Positions 16,697 through 25,162 of a stretch of DNA of 64,000 bases are shown here, one piece after another. A program made the translations under genes and the position numbers. The notes beneath the pieces are model-generated. The model worked only from the letters and a program-made list of their open reading frames with translations, had not been told where the DNA came from and did not search any database. The DNA is from Bacillus sp. FJAT-29814 (GTDB taxonomy: Bacteria > Bacillota > Bacilli > Bacillales > Cytobacillaceae), in NCBI RefSeq assembly GCF_001510715.1, contig NZ_LMTJ01000015.1, forward strand, positions 1-64,000, read 5' to 3'. The stretch's first letter is position 1; every line of letters begins with the position of its first letter.

Positions 16697-18055
16697 GTGA
16701 TAAAAGATATGACGCATGAAGAAATAAGTTTAATGATCATCACTATGCTGACCGAGAATAAAAAATCGGACTTTGAAACAATCATCGACGAACTTCAGCC
16801 GTACGATGTGGCCGCCATTTATAAGGAACTCCCGGAAAAGTATAAGGGGCGGTTTTTGCTATTTTTAAAAATGGATCTGCTTGTGGACCTGATGGAGGAG
16901 CTTGATAAGGAAGAACAGCTGGATTTATTAAATAAGCTGGGGATCGAAAAATCAAGCAAGGTCCTTAATTTAATGGACAATGATGACCTGGCAACTTTAT
17001 TGCACGAGCTATCTCCCGAGAAAATCGACTCGCTGCTGTCTGAGATGAAAGTCGAGGAATCAGAGGCGGTCAAGGATATCATGAAATATCCGCCTGAAAC
17101 GGCCGGAAGGATCATGAACAATCGGTTCGTTTGGATTCGCAATTATTTTACGGTTAGGGAAGCGGTTGATAAGCTGAAAAGCTTTGCCCAATTTGCCGAG
17201 TCGCTCAATTATTTATACGTTATTGATGAGGGGCGCAGGCTTGCCGGGGTCGTTTCTTACCGCGATTTGTTATTGGCGGAACCTGATGAGAAAATTAACA
17301 ATATTATGTTTGAGCGGGTCATATCCGTCACGGATACAACCGACCAAGAAGAAGTCGCGACAACTGTTCAGCGCTACGATTTTATCTCCGTGCCCGTTGT
17401 CGATGAGAATAATGTCCTGCTTGGAATTATTACGGTCGACGACGTGATCGACGTCGTCATGAAAGAAGCCAATGAAGATATTGAAAAGTTATCCGCAACG
17501 GGTAAGTCGATCGATTTTGAAACGAAAACACTTGTCGCGGCAGCAAGAAGACTCCCGTGGCTAATCCTGCTTTTATTTATCGGAGTCCTTTCCGGACGAA
17601 TTATCTCCAGTTTTGAAGATACCTTGAAGCAGGTTGTCGCGTTGACCTTTTTTATGCCGATGATCGCCGGAATGACCGGGAATACAGGCACCCAGTCGCT
17701 TGCCGTTGTCGTCAGAGGGCTCATTTCGTATGATATAGATAAAAAAGTGATATTTCGGTTGATTATGCGGGAACTCGGCGTCGGCATTTCAATAGGAGTG
17801 ATTTGTGCGATTTTAATCTCCGTTATCGCTTATATTTGGCAAGGGAGTCTAATTTTGGGTTTCGTCGTCGGCTGCTCTCTGTTTTTTACTCTGATCATCG
17901 GAACCTTGGCCGGAACCGTCATCCCAATTGTGCTTTACCGGCTGAATATCGACCCTGCGGTGGCGTCAGGACCGCTGATTACCACATTAAATGATATTTT
18001 TTCGCTGCTCACCTATTTCGGGATTGCCACTGCCTTTTTAACACATTTAATGTAA
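16697..18055 (+). CDS. mgtE: Magnesium transporter MgtE
   Basis: A 452-residue Mg2+ channel. The N-terminal MgtE domain (about residues 10-125) is followed by paired CBS domains (about 130-250, with VVSYRDLLLAEPDE and SVPVVDENNVLLGIITVDDVIDV), a plug helix and five membrane helices; the pore motif MPMIAGMTGNTGTQSLAVVVRG is near 320, and PLITTLNDIFSLLTYFG near 425. The GTG at 16697 is 8 nt after AAAGGAG and gives the length of B. subtilis MgtE (451). The leader does not match the M-box that controls mgtE in B. subtilis; instead a CACGG...CCGTG pairing could enclose the ribosome site. Confidence 0.95.
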   Translation: MIKDMTHEEISLMIITMLTENKKSDFETIIDELQPYDVAAIYKELPEKYKGRFLLFLKMDLLVDLMEELDKEEQLDLLNKLGIEKSSKVLNLMDNDDLATLLHELSPEKIDSLLSEMKVEESEAVKDIMKYPPETAGRIMNNRFVWIRNYFTVREAVDKLKSFAQFAESLNYLYVIDEGRRLAGVVSYRDLLLAEPDEKINNIMFERVISVTDTTDQEEVATTVQRYDFISVPVVDENNVLLGIITVDDVIDVVMKEANEDIEKLSATGKSIDFETKTLVAAARRLPWLILLLFIGVLSGRIISSFEDTLKQVVALTFFMPMIAGMTGNTGTQSLAVVVRGLISYDIDKKVIFRLIMRELGVGISIGVICAILISVIAYIWQGSLILGFVVGCSLFFTLIIGTLAGTVIPIVLYRLNIDPAVASGPLITTLNDIFSLLTYFGIATAFLTHLM

Positions 18056-18191
18056 GTCTTTTTGAAACCTTTTGACCGCGAAAAACGTTATGTATTTATG
18101 GGTATGTCATATTTTGCCTAGAAAATTGGTTGTGAGGATTTGGTTTCTCTGCTAGTCTTGAATTAACTTTAAGGTAAACTGGGTGTTGCTG

Positions 18192-19376
18192 ATGGAAAAA
18201 TACATAAAAAAATCGGATCGATTTGATTGGTCATTAACTTTACTATTATTTCTCTTTTTCCTGGTCAGCTGCGCGGCCATTTACAGTGCCCAAGCGACCG
18301 GGCAGTATGGAGATCGTAACTTCCTGATCATGCAGGTTTTCTGGTATTGCGTCGGGGCGGGGATTATTTTAGGATCCATGTTTTTTGATAGCTATCAATA
18401 TCGCAAGCTGGCTTGGGTTTTGTACGGCTTTGGCATTTTATTATTAGTTTTTCTGGCCGTTGCCCCTGAGAGTATTGCACGTCCGATAAATGGCTCGAAA
18501 AACTGGTTTCAGATTAAAGGCTTAGGAACCATACAGCCATCCGAGTTCGTCAAAATCTTTTTGATTTTGGCGCTGAGCCGGGCAGTTGCCGCCCACAATG
18601 AAAAATATCTTGAAAAAACGCTAACGACAGATTTATTTTTATTAATAAAACTTGGTGCTATAACGGCAGTACCGCTCGGAATGATCGTGGTCGAGGATTT
18701 GGGGACAGCACTGGTGGTTATGGCCATTTTTACAGGTGTGATACTCGTTTCGGGGATCTCCTGGAAGATTATTTTGCCAATCTATGGTGCAGGAGCCGCA
18801 TTTGTCGGGCTAATCTTTTATCTTGTAATAAGAAAACCGGAAATGATTGAAAAATTCCTCGGTGCTAAAACCTATCAACTTAACCGAATTTATTCCTGGC
18901 TTGACCCGGTTAACCATACATCCAGCTCGAGCTATCATTTGATGAAGTCGTTAAGCGCGATTGGCTCCGGGCTTATTTCCGGCAAGGGTTTCGGAAACGG
19001 TGAAGTCTATGTCCCCGAGGCCCACACCGATTTTATTTTCAGTGTAATCGGTGAGGAATATGGCTTTTTCGGGGGCAGTGTCGTAATCGGCCTGTATTTC
19101 TTGTTGATTTACCATTTAATCAAAACCGCTCTGGATACGAATGATCCGTTTAACACATATGTCTGTACGGGTATCATCAGCATGATTACGTTCCATGTAT
19201 TCCAAAATGTTGGCATGACGATTCAGGTCCTGCCAATTACGGGAATTCCGCTGCCGTTCATCAGCTATGGGGGAAGCTCGTTAATGGGCAATATGTTTGC
19301 AATGGGCCTTATCTACAGCATTCGTTATCACCATCGCAACTATATGTTCTCGACGGACAATTCAATTGGCACATAG
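18192..19376 (+). CDS. rodA: FtsW/RodA/SpoVE family peptidoglycan polymerase, RodA-like
   Basis: A 394-residue SEDS glycosyltransferase with about ten membrane helices. Family motifs include NGSKNWFQIKGLGTIQPSEFVKIFLIL (residues 105-130), VVEDLGTALVVMAIF, EAHTDFIFSVIGEEYGFFGG near 280 with the catalytic-region aspartate, and GIPLPFISYGGSSLMGNMFAMGL near 355. The ATG at 18192 has GGTG upstream; a GTG three codons earlier (18183) with AAGG is equally possible. RodA acts with class B PBPs in wall elongation; FtsW and SpoVE are paralogues that I judge less likely, since the PSEF and GSKNW context looks RodA-like. It stands alone. Confidence 0.85.
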   Translation: MEKYIKKSDRFDWSLTLLLFLFFLVSCAAIYSAQATGQYGDRNFLIMQVFWYCVGAGIILGSMFFDSYQYRKLAWVLYGFGILLLVFLAVAPESIARPINGSKNWFQIKGLGTIQPSEFVKIFLILALSRAVAAHNEKYLEKTLTTDLFLLIKLGAITAVPLGMIVVEDLGTALVVMAIFTGVILVSGISWKIILPIYGAGAAFVGLIFYLVIRKPEMIEKFLGAKTYQLNRIYSWLDPVNHTSSSSYHLMKSLSAIGSGLISGKGFGNGEVYVPEAHTDFIFSVIGEEYGFFGGSVVIGLYFLLIYHLIKTALDTNDPFNTYVCTGIISMITFHVFQNVGMTIQVLPITGIPLPFISYGGSSLMGNMFAMGLIYSIRYHHRNYMFSTDNSIGT

Positions 19377-19552
19377 GATTGGGGGCTTGAGCAGTTTTCA
19401 GGAACTGACTGGCGAGAGTGACCAATTAGGAAGAGGCGGCGGTTTCGCTGCCTTTTTTACGGGGAATGTTAAAACCCATATTTATTTCATTATCAGACAA
19501 ACTATTATAAACTATTTAAAGCGACTAATTTATCATAAGTGAAGGTGCATTT

Positions 19553-20146
19553 ATGAAGGAGTTTATTTTTTCGATTTTAGATTTCTTATCCGGATTGGGT
19601 TATTTCGGGATTGCATTAGGTTTAATGATTGAGATCATTCCTAGTGAAATCGTGCTTGGCTATGGCGGTTATATGATCTCACAAGGAAAAATTGGCTGGG
19701 TTGGGGCAGTCATTGCCGGTACGATTGGCGGGACGCTTGCCCAATTATTTTTATATTGGGCCGGTTATTATGGCGGCAGGCCGTTCCTCGAGAAATACGG
19801 AAAATATGTACTAATCAAAAAGAAACATATCGATATTGCTGAACTATGGTTTCGCAAATATGGCGCCGGGGTTATTTTCTCAGCGAGATTCATTCCCGTT
19901 GTCCGTCACGCGATCTCCATTCCTGCCGGTATCGCAAAAATGTCGGCAATGAAATTTACGCTGTATACGGTTGCAGCAATCATTCCATGGACCATCCTCT
20001 TTCTTTACTTAGGGAAAATTCTCGGCAAAAACTGGGCTGATATTAAAGAATTTGCTCAACCATACGTCATGCCGATCATTATCGGTGCGTTAATTGTTGG
20101 CGTTATCTACTTCCTATATCAAAAAACAAGAAAAACCACCGATTAA
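19553..20146 (+). CDS. DedA family membrane protein
   Basis: A 197-residue DedA/SNARE-associated (VTT-domain) protein with four to five hydrophobic segments. Typical motifs: MIEIIPSEIVLGYGGYMIS (residues 24-42), GGTLAQLFLYWAGYYGGRPFLEKYGKY, and FRKYGAGVIFSARFIPVVRHAISIPAGIAKM with the conserved acidic/Arg residues. DedA proteins flip undecaprenyl phosphate or other lipids and affect drug and pH tolerance. AAGGTG precedes the ATG at 7-8 nt. The stop codon is inside its own terminator hairpin. Confidence 0.9.
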   Translation: MKEFIFSILDFLSGLGYFGIALGLMIEIIPSEIVLGYGGYMISQGKIGWVGAVIAGTIGGTLAQLFLYWAGYYGGRPFLEKYGKYVLIKKKHIDIAELWFRKYGAGVIFSARFIPVVRHAISIPAGIAKMSAMKFTLYTVAAIIPWTILFLYLGKILGKNWADIKEFAQPYVMPIIIGALIVGVIYFLYQKTRKTTD

Positions 20147-20166
20147 ATGATTATCGGTGGTTTTTA
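20132..20166 (+). terminator. Terminator overlapping the dedA stop codon
   Basis: AAAACCACCGAT (20132-20143) and ATCGGTGGTTTT (20153-20164) form a 12-bp stem followed by TTACTTT. The left arm encodes the last residues of the DedA protein, so the terminator starts inside the gene. Confidence 0.88.
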
Positions 20167-20190
20167 CTTTAGTGAAGCTGTTTCATATTT

Positions 20191-20345
20191 TTATTGGCGG
20201 CACTTTTCTTTGATTTTTAGCCAGATTTGTCAGCAATACGCCTTATTGGTGACACTTTTTACTTTTTCCTAGCCAAAACTGTTGCCAATACCACTTATTG
20301 GCGACAATTTCCTGATTTATCCAGACGATTTTGTCGGCAATCCAA
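20191..20345. repeat. Family B tandem repeat, three units of 52 bp
   Basis: Units begin with TTATTGGYGRCA at 20191, 20243 and 20295 and end with TGTYRSCAATA-like sequence. Unit ends are complementary with one or two mismatches (TATTGGCGACA against TGTCGGCAAT), leaving a loop of about 28 nt. The third unit runs up to the stop codon of ykkD. The sequence is unrelated to family A, but the unit length and layout are the same. Confidence 0.8.
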
Positions 20346-20660
20346 TTAGGAAACAAGCTTCAACCCAATGGCTGCCCCCAGAACCATAAAGATAAATACG
20401 AGCCGTTTCCAATCCCTCGATTCATTATAAAGCAACATGCCCAGTATCGCGCCGCCGGAGGCACCGATACCCGTCCAGATGGCGTATGCCGTGCCCATAG
20501 GCAGTGTTTTCATCGCATAAGCAAGGAATAAGAAGCTTGCGCCAAAACCGGCCGCCAACAAAACATAGGATTGCCAATTACGGTCGTGATGCACTTTATT
20601 AATCATCACCACACCGAACATTTCACATAGTCCTGCCAACACCAATGAAATCCAAGCCAT
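20346..20660 (-). CDS. ykkD: Small multidrug resistance subunit, YkkD-like
   Basis: A 104-residue SMR protein with four membrane helices and the family glutamate in LAGLCEMFGVVM of helix 1; later GTAYAIWTGIGASGGAILGMLLYNE. Its ATG (20660) overlaps the ykkC stop by one base (TGATG), after GGGGGAG, so the two are translationally coupled. Paired, non-identical SMR subunits behind a guanidine-I riboswitch are guanidinium exporters; the heterodimer sits in the cell membrane and is proton-driven. Specific substrate assignment follows from the riboswitch. Confidence 0.92.
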   Translation of the reverse strand: MAWISLVLAGLCEMFGVVMINKVHHDRNWQSYVLLAAGFGASFLFLAYAMKTLPMGTAYAIWTGIGASGGAILGMLLYNESRDWKRLVFIFMVLGAAIGLKLVS

Positions 20661-21001
20661 CAAGAATCTCCCCCTTTCCCAACAGAATCTTTAGTAACCA
20701 ACTTCAACCCGATTACTCCTGCCAGCAGCACAAGAATCAACAGGATTTTTGCCGTTTCAAATCGTCCCCCAAAAAAGAGAATCTCTGATATTACAGTTCC
20801 AGCGGTACCCAATCCAACAAAGACTGCATACACCGTGCCAACAGGGAGTTTGTTCCCCGCCGCAATCAATGCGTAAAAACTCACAATAATCGCCACAACT
20901 GTCCCGGCCCATTCCAAAGCACTATCTGCATGCTTTAAACCAATCACCCAAAACACTTCAAAAAAAGCGGCAAAGAACACTTTCAGCCATTGCAGATTCA
21001 T
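20660..21001 (-). CDS. ykkC: Small multidrug resistance subunit, YkkC-like guanidinium exporter
   Basis: A 113-residue SMR protein, four helices, with FFEVFWVIGLKHADSALEW near residue 14-32, nearly the same as B. subtilis YkkC, and PVGTVYAVFVGLGTAGTVISEI near 60. The short polar tail (TKDSVGKGGDS) is typical of YkkC. AAAGGAG stands 8 nt before the ATG. It is the first gene after a riboswitch-controlled terminator and forms the exporter with YkkD. Confidence 0.94.
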   Translation of the reverse strand: MNLQWLKVFFAAFFEVFWVIGLKHADSALEWAGTVVAIIVSFYALIAAGNKLPVGTVYAVFVGLGTAGTVISEILFFGGRFETAKILLILVLLAGVIGLKLVTKDSVGKGGDS

Positions 21002-21020
21002 TTCTTTTACTCCTTTCCGA

Positions 21021-21203
21021 CAAAAAAAGCCTGGGAGATAACTGTATCATCAGTAATCTCCCAGGCTTTTATCCCTCCGTGTACACAGAAAAGCGGAAGC
21101 GCCTTGACTAGGCGCCAAGCTGGACAATTTCCAAAGTCCAATCTGTGCGTTTTCTCTCGGACCAGGCCGGCTTACCTAAATAAACCGCGGAACCCTAGAA
21201 AAC
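21021..21203 (-). ncRNA. Guanidine-I (ykkC) riboswitch with expression-platform terminator
   Basis: On the minus strand the conserved blocks appear in order: CTAGGGTTCCGC (21187-21198), GGTCCGAGAG and AAACGC (about 21148-21165), ACACGGAGGGATAAAAGCC and GGGAGAT (about 21056-21085). The terminator is AGCCTGGGAGAT (21056-21067) paired with ATCTCCCAGGCT (21028-21039) followed by TTTTTTTG. Because the aptamer's own CCTGGGAGA is one arm of the terminator, guanidinium binding should prevent termination and switch on ykkCD. The variable stem closed by CACAGA/TCTGTG (21084-21089 and 21142-21147) contains about 52 nt with two inner hairpins, larger than the usual short hairpin. Confidence 0.95.
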
Positions 21204-21267
21204 TTTTCATATTGATTTTGGTTTTTATTTTAACACAAAAGGCTGCGATTGGGAGTGGAAATTTTTA

Positions 21268-22452
21268 TCAGCTTTGCTCAGCAACCCCGGCCTTTTCTTT
21301 TACTAAAAAATAAACATACAACATCATCGTGATGAATACTGATATGGCCGAGCCTATGTAGATGCTACTGTAGCCAAACATATGCCCAACCTGGCCAAAT
21401 ATCATGGCTCCAATCCCAATCCCTAAATCAAAGAATGAAAAGAAGGTCGCATTGGCCATCCCGCGCCGGTTCATTGGCGATTTTTCGATGGCCCAGGCCT
21501 GAAGGGCAGGCTGTACCGTGCCAAATCCTAAACCATAAAGACAGGCAGCGATATAAAGAACCAGGCTGTTGGGTAGCCAGGCCAGCAAGATCATCGCAAG
21601 AAGAATCAGGAATGTTCCCGGAATAAATACGGCTTGATGCCCTTTGCGGTCATACAATTGCCCGGCAAATGCCCTTGTAACCATTAAGGCGATGGCATAG
21701 TACAAGAAATACCACTGAATACCCTCAATATCCTTTTGGGCAGTGTACAGCGGAAGGAATGCGGCGATTCCACCAAATGTAACGGTAATAAAGAATAACA
21801 ATACCGACGGCTTCAGGGCTGACTTTTCATAAAAATCGTGCTTTGCTTTCGTTTTTACCTGCTTCGGTTCCGCCTTCTTATAACTAATTCTCAATGACAA
21901 CAATAATGCGGTCAGTCCTAACCCTGCACAAATGAGGAAAAATACGTCAAATGAGAGCTTCCCCGCCAAAATTAACCCGAGCGATGGTCCCAATGCCAGC
22001 GCCACATTCCCGGATAAGCCGTAATAGCCCATGCCCTCACCGCGCCTTGTGGCCGGGATTAAATCAGTGGCAATCGTGCCTGATGCGGTAGTGGATAAAC
22101 CCCAGCCGACACCTTGAACGACCCTCATCATAAACAGCAGGAGGATACTTGGCAAAAATCCGAACGAGCCTACGGAAAGCACGAAAATCGCTAAACCAAG
22201 GATATAAACAAAACCTCTGCCCTTCGTTTCAAGCGCATTTCCGGCATAGGGACGGAGCAGCAATGCCGAAAAGGTAAAAATCCCAATGACAAGTCCGATT
22301 AACTGCTCGTTGCCGCCCAAATCCTCCACAAATAAAGGAATGGTCGGCAGCGTCATCTGAAACCCAAGAAATATGAAAAAGTTAGCTAAACATATGAGTA
22401 TAAAATCCCTTGTCCAAATTTTTTCTTTCGGTCTTTCCAGCTGTTTTTCCAT
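21268..22452 (-). CDS. MFS family transporter
   Basis: A 394-residue major facilitator with twelve predicted helices. The N-terminal half has the cytosolic-loop motif around RPYAGNALETKGRG and a helix-5 region GLSGNVALALGPSLGLILAGKL with the antiporter-type GPxxG; the second half repeats the loop motif as RAFAGQLYDRKGHQ. This looks like a DHA-type drug or metabolite exporter related to B. subtilis YwoG/YfkF-like proteins, but the substrate cannot be told. It follows, on the same strand, the DinB-like gene after a terminator. Confidence 0.85.
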   Translation of the reverse strand: MEKQLERPKEKIWTRDFILICLANFFIFLGFQMTLPTIPLFVEDLGGNEQLIGLVIGIFTFSALLLRPYAGNALETKGRGFVYILGLAIFVLSVGSFGFLPSILLLFMMRVVQGVGWGLSTTASGTIATDLIPATRRGEGMGYYGLSGNVALALGPSLGLILAGKLSFDVFFLICAGLGLTALLLSLRISYKKAEPKQVKTKAKHDFYEKSALKPSVLLFFITVTFGGIAAFLPLYTAQKDIEGIQWYFLYYAIALMVTRAFAGQLYDRKGHQAVFIPGTFLILLAMILLAWLPNSLVLYIAACLYGLGFGTVQPALQAWAIEKSPMNRRGMANATFFSFFDLGIGIGAMIFGQVGHMFGYSSIYIGSAISVFITMMLYVYFLVKEKAGVAEQS

Positions 22453-22510
22453 AAAAAATGAAGTTCCTCTCTCTTTTCTTCTATTTTATCCATCTTCCCT
22501 TCTAAAAAAT

Positions 22511-22540
22511 GAAAAACCGCTTCTGCACCATGGCAGAAAC
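22511..22540 (-). terminator. Terminator after the DinB-like gene
   Basis: GCTTCTGC (22519-22526) and GCAGAAAC (22533-22540) pair around ACCATG-type loop; on the minus strand the stem is followed by GGTTTTTCATTTTTT. It separates the DinB-like gene from the MFS gene. Confidence 0.75.
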
Positions 22541-22557
22541 GATCTTTCTATAGCACC

Positions 22558-23025
22558 TTATTTTGTAACAGCCGCTTGGACCACTCGCTTCATCGCAAGA
22601 ATTTGCCCCAAATGCAGGGTTTCATGGAAAATCCCAAAGTTTGCGAGCTCACCGAAGGTTTCCTGGCCAAGAAATGGCGTTTTTAACTTTTCGCTAAAGC
22701 TTTCAGCCGGAATTTCTTTGATTCTTTTCAGTTGCTCTACCAATTGCGCTGATAGTTCCTGTACAGACGGAACGTCTCCTTGCCAATGTGCTGGCTTTGT
22801 TCCGTTTCCGAATAATTCTAAGTAGTTTGCAGGTAAATGTGCCGATTTTTTTGGGTAACCAAACATAAACTGCTCTGCCACTGTTAATACATGGCCAACA
22901 TGCCAGTGTAGTGTATTGTTAAATCCCTCCGGCTTAATATCAACGATGCTTTCGTCAAGTGCCGCCACAGTTTTCAAAAGGTTATTTCTTGTTAACTCAA
23001 AATGCTTAAAAAATAACTCGCTCAT
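22558..23025 (-). CDS. DinB/YfiT-like putative metal-dependent protein
   Basis: A 155-residue four-helix-bundle protein of the DinB superfamily. The three metal-ligand histidines are visible: HWHVGHV near residue 43-48 and HETLHLGQI near 133-137. Family members include bacillithiol S-transferase BstA and DNA-damage-induced DinB; no close identity to either can be claimed by eye, so function is left open. Cytoplasmic, single gene. Confidence 0.85.
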   Translation of the reverse strand: MSELFFKHFELTRNNLLKTVAALDESIVDIKPEGFNNTLHWHVGHVLTVAEQFMFGYPKKSAHLPANYLELFGNGTKPAHWQGDVPSVQELSAQLVEQLKRIKEIPAESFSEKLKTPFLGQETFGELANFGIFHETLHLGQILAMKRVVQAAVTK

Positions 23026-23094
23026 TTTATCCCTGCCTCTCCCGTTATTAATTCTATCTTATACCAGAATCAGCCAATTTTTAAATAAAATGCC

Positions 23095-24789
23095 TTACAT
23101 TTCTTCCGGCGCTTTAATTCCCAGCAAACGCAGGCCTTCTTTAAGGATTTCCGTTACAGCATATACCAGCGCTAGGCGAGCTGTGCGCTCTTCGCTTTCC
23201 TCAAGTACTTTTACCTCGGCATAGTATTTATTAAAGGCTTGGGCAAGGTCAACAATATATTTTGCGACTTGGGATGGGTCGAAATTGACGCAGGCACGCT
23301 TAATCGCGTTAGAAAACTCCAGCATCATGCTGACAACCTTCCATTCCTTTTCCCAAGTGGATTGGAATGCAGGAACTTCAGCGCTAGCTTGCCAATTGCC
23401 TTTTCGTAAAATCGAGCATGCTCTCGCAAACGTATATTGTACGTAAGGGCCTGTTTCGCCTTCGAAACGGAGCATTTCCTCTAACGAAAACTCGATATCG
23501 TTCATCCGGTTATTTTTTAAATCATGGAAAATGACCGCGCCGACACCGACCTGTTTCGCCACTTCATCCTTATTCTCAAGGCTTGGGTTCTTCTCTTCAA
23601 TATTATGACGGGCCATCGCAATGGATTCATTTAAAACTTCTTCAAGTAGGACGACCTTTCCTTTACGGGTTGACATTTTCTTGCCGTCTTTTAGCATCAT
23701 GCCAAATGGAATGTGAACCATTTTATCGGCCCAATCGTAGCCGGCTTTCTTTAACACGGCAATTAACTGTTTAAAGTGTAGGCTTTGCTCATGGCCCACC
23801 ACATATAGTGACTGAACAAAGTCGTAGTTTTCCTTGCGGTACATGGCGGCCGCCAGGTCACGGGTTGCATAAAGGGTCGCCCCGTCTGATTTTTTAATTA
23901 GGCATGGCGGCAGTTCTTCGTCCGTCAGCTCCACAACCATTGCCTGGTCGGATTCCACTAAGAGCCCTTTCTTTTCGAGCATCTTAACGACTGGCTCCAT
24001 TTTGTCGTTATAAAAAGCTTCGCCCGCAAAGGAATCGAATTCCACGTTCATTAATTCATAGATTCTTGCGAATTCCTTCAACGACTCGTCACGGAACCAT
24101 TGCCACAGGTTTTGTGCTTCCTGATCACCGTCTTCAAGCTTTTTGAACCAGGCACGTCCTTCATCCTCAAGAGCCGGATTTGTTTCAGCTTCCGCATGGA
24201 ATTTTACATATAGCGCCAATAATTCTTTAATTGGATTTTGTTTTACCTGTTCCTCGTCGCCCCAGTGCTTATAAGCGGAAATCAGCTTGCCAAACTGGGT
24301 GCCCCAGTCGCCAAGGTGGTTAATTTTGATTGGCTTATAGCCACATTTCTCCACGATTAAGGCAATGGCATTCCCAATAACGGTCGAACGCAAGTGCCCC
24401 ATGGAAAACGGCTTGGCAATATTCGGCGATGACATGTCAATCGTGACATTGCCGCCCTCGCCAAAGTTCATGGAGCCAAAATTGCCTTTTTGTTTGATGA
24501 CTTCGCTGACTACTTGCTGTGCAACCTGCTTTTTATTTAAAAAGATATTTAAGTAAGCGCCGACCACTTCTACCTTTTCAAATGTTGGGGACTCGATTTT
24601 CCCGCTTAATTCCTGCGCAATCAAATTTGGCGCCTTGCGCTTTAATTTGGCCAGTGAAAAACATGGAAACGCCAGATCCCCGTGCGCAGCGTTTTTCGGT
24701 TTTTCAATCAGCATTTCAAGATCACCAACAGCAATCTCGCCTTCCAAAACTGTATGCAGAATTTCTGCAAGTTCCTTTTTAAAATTCAT
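23095..24789 (-). CDS. argS: Arginyl-tRNA synthetase (second type)
   Basis: A 564-residue class I synthetase charging tRNA-Arg. The N-terminal additional domain is followed by the HIGH-equivalent SSPNIAKPFSMGHLRST near residue 125, MVHIPFGMMLKDGKKMSTRKG near 365 (the degenerate KMSKS found in this subgroup), and the anticodon-binding alpha-helical domain with TFARACSILRK. It differs clearly from the B. subtilis housekeeping ArgS, which has KMSKR, and resembles the type found as a second copy in some Bacilli. AAGGAGG precedes the ATG. A T-box leader controls it, which is a common setting for such second synthetases. Confidence 0.95.
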   Translation of the reverse strand: MNFKKELAEILHTVLEGEIAVGDLEMLIEKPKNAAHGDLAFPCFSLAKLKRKAPNLIAQELSGKIESPTFEKVEVVGAYLNIFLNKKQVAQQVVSEVIKQKGNFGSMNFGEGGNVTIDMSSPNIAKPFSMGHLRSTVIGNAIALIVEKCGYKPIKINHLGDWGTQFGKLISAYKHWGDEEQVKQNPIKELLALYVKFHAEAETNPALEDEGRAWFKKLEDGDQEAQNLWQWFRDESLKEFARIYELMNVEFDSFAGEAFYNDKMEPVVKMLEKKGLLVESDQAMVVELTDEELPPCLIKKSDGATLYATRDLAAAMYRKENYDFVQSLYVVGHEQSLHFKQLIAVLKKAGYDWADKMVHIPFGMMLKDGKKMSTRKGKVVLLEEVLNESIAMARHNIEEKNPSLENKDEVAKQVGVGAVIFHDLKNNRMNDIEFSLEEMLRFEGETGPYVQYTFARACSILRKGNWQASAEVPAFQSTWEKEWKVVSMMLEFSNAIKRACVNFDPSQVAKYIVDLAQAFNKYYAEVKVLEESEERTARLALVYAVTEILKEGLRLLGIKAPEEM

Positions 24790-24812
24790 GGTTTAGTCCT
24801 CCTTTTTGTATA

Positions 24813-25050
24813 AAAAACAAAAAACCCCCGCCTCTAATGAAAGAGACGAGAGTTGTTATTCCCGCGGTACCACTCTAATTGTTCTAATGAACCAGCTTTT
24901 CCCCTCGTAACGGCGGTTTCCCCGGCAGGCCCTACTCATGTTCAGGTCCGCATCTCCAAAGTGCGCTTCATTATCTGCTCCGTATCAGGCTTCCACCATC
25001 CCTGACTCGCTAACAACTTGACAGGTAACTACTCTCTTTTTCATTGATTT
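24813..25050 (-). ncRNA. T-box leader RNA controlling argS
   Basis: Minus-strand elements in order: the AGAGAGTA-type stem I base (about 25030-25040), a stem I containing AAGCGCACTTTGGAG with a probable specifier codon CGC (arginine) at 24963-24965, the T-box AGAGTGGTACCGCGGGAA (about 24860-24877) whose TGG pairs with the uncharged tRNA ACCA end, then a terminator made of CTCTCGTCTCTTTCATTAGAG-type pairing with GGCGGGGG and TTTTTT (24815-24853). Uncharged tRNA-Arg should stabilise the antiterminator and raise argS expression. The specifier assignment is by pattern, not by a computed fold. Confidence 0.93.
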
Positions 25051-25162
25051 TTAAAAATTTGATTATCAGTTATTATACTGGAAGCTTCGAGAATAATCCA
25101 GTTTTCACTGATGATTTTTTTCTTAATAAGGAAATCCTAACGTATTAAAGGAGGGAAAAGCA

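Noticed and set aside
20346..21001. Two SMR genes as a tandem duplication or one broken gene
   Set aside because: The two are clearly different (YkkC-like and YkkD-like) and paired SMR subunits behind a guanidine-I riboswitch are normal.
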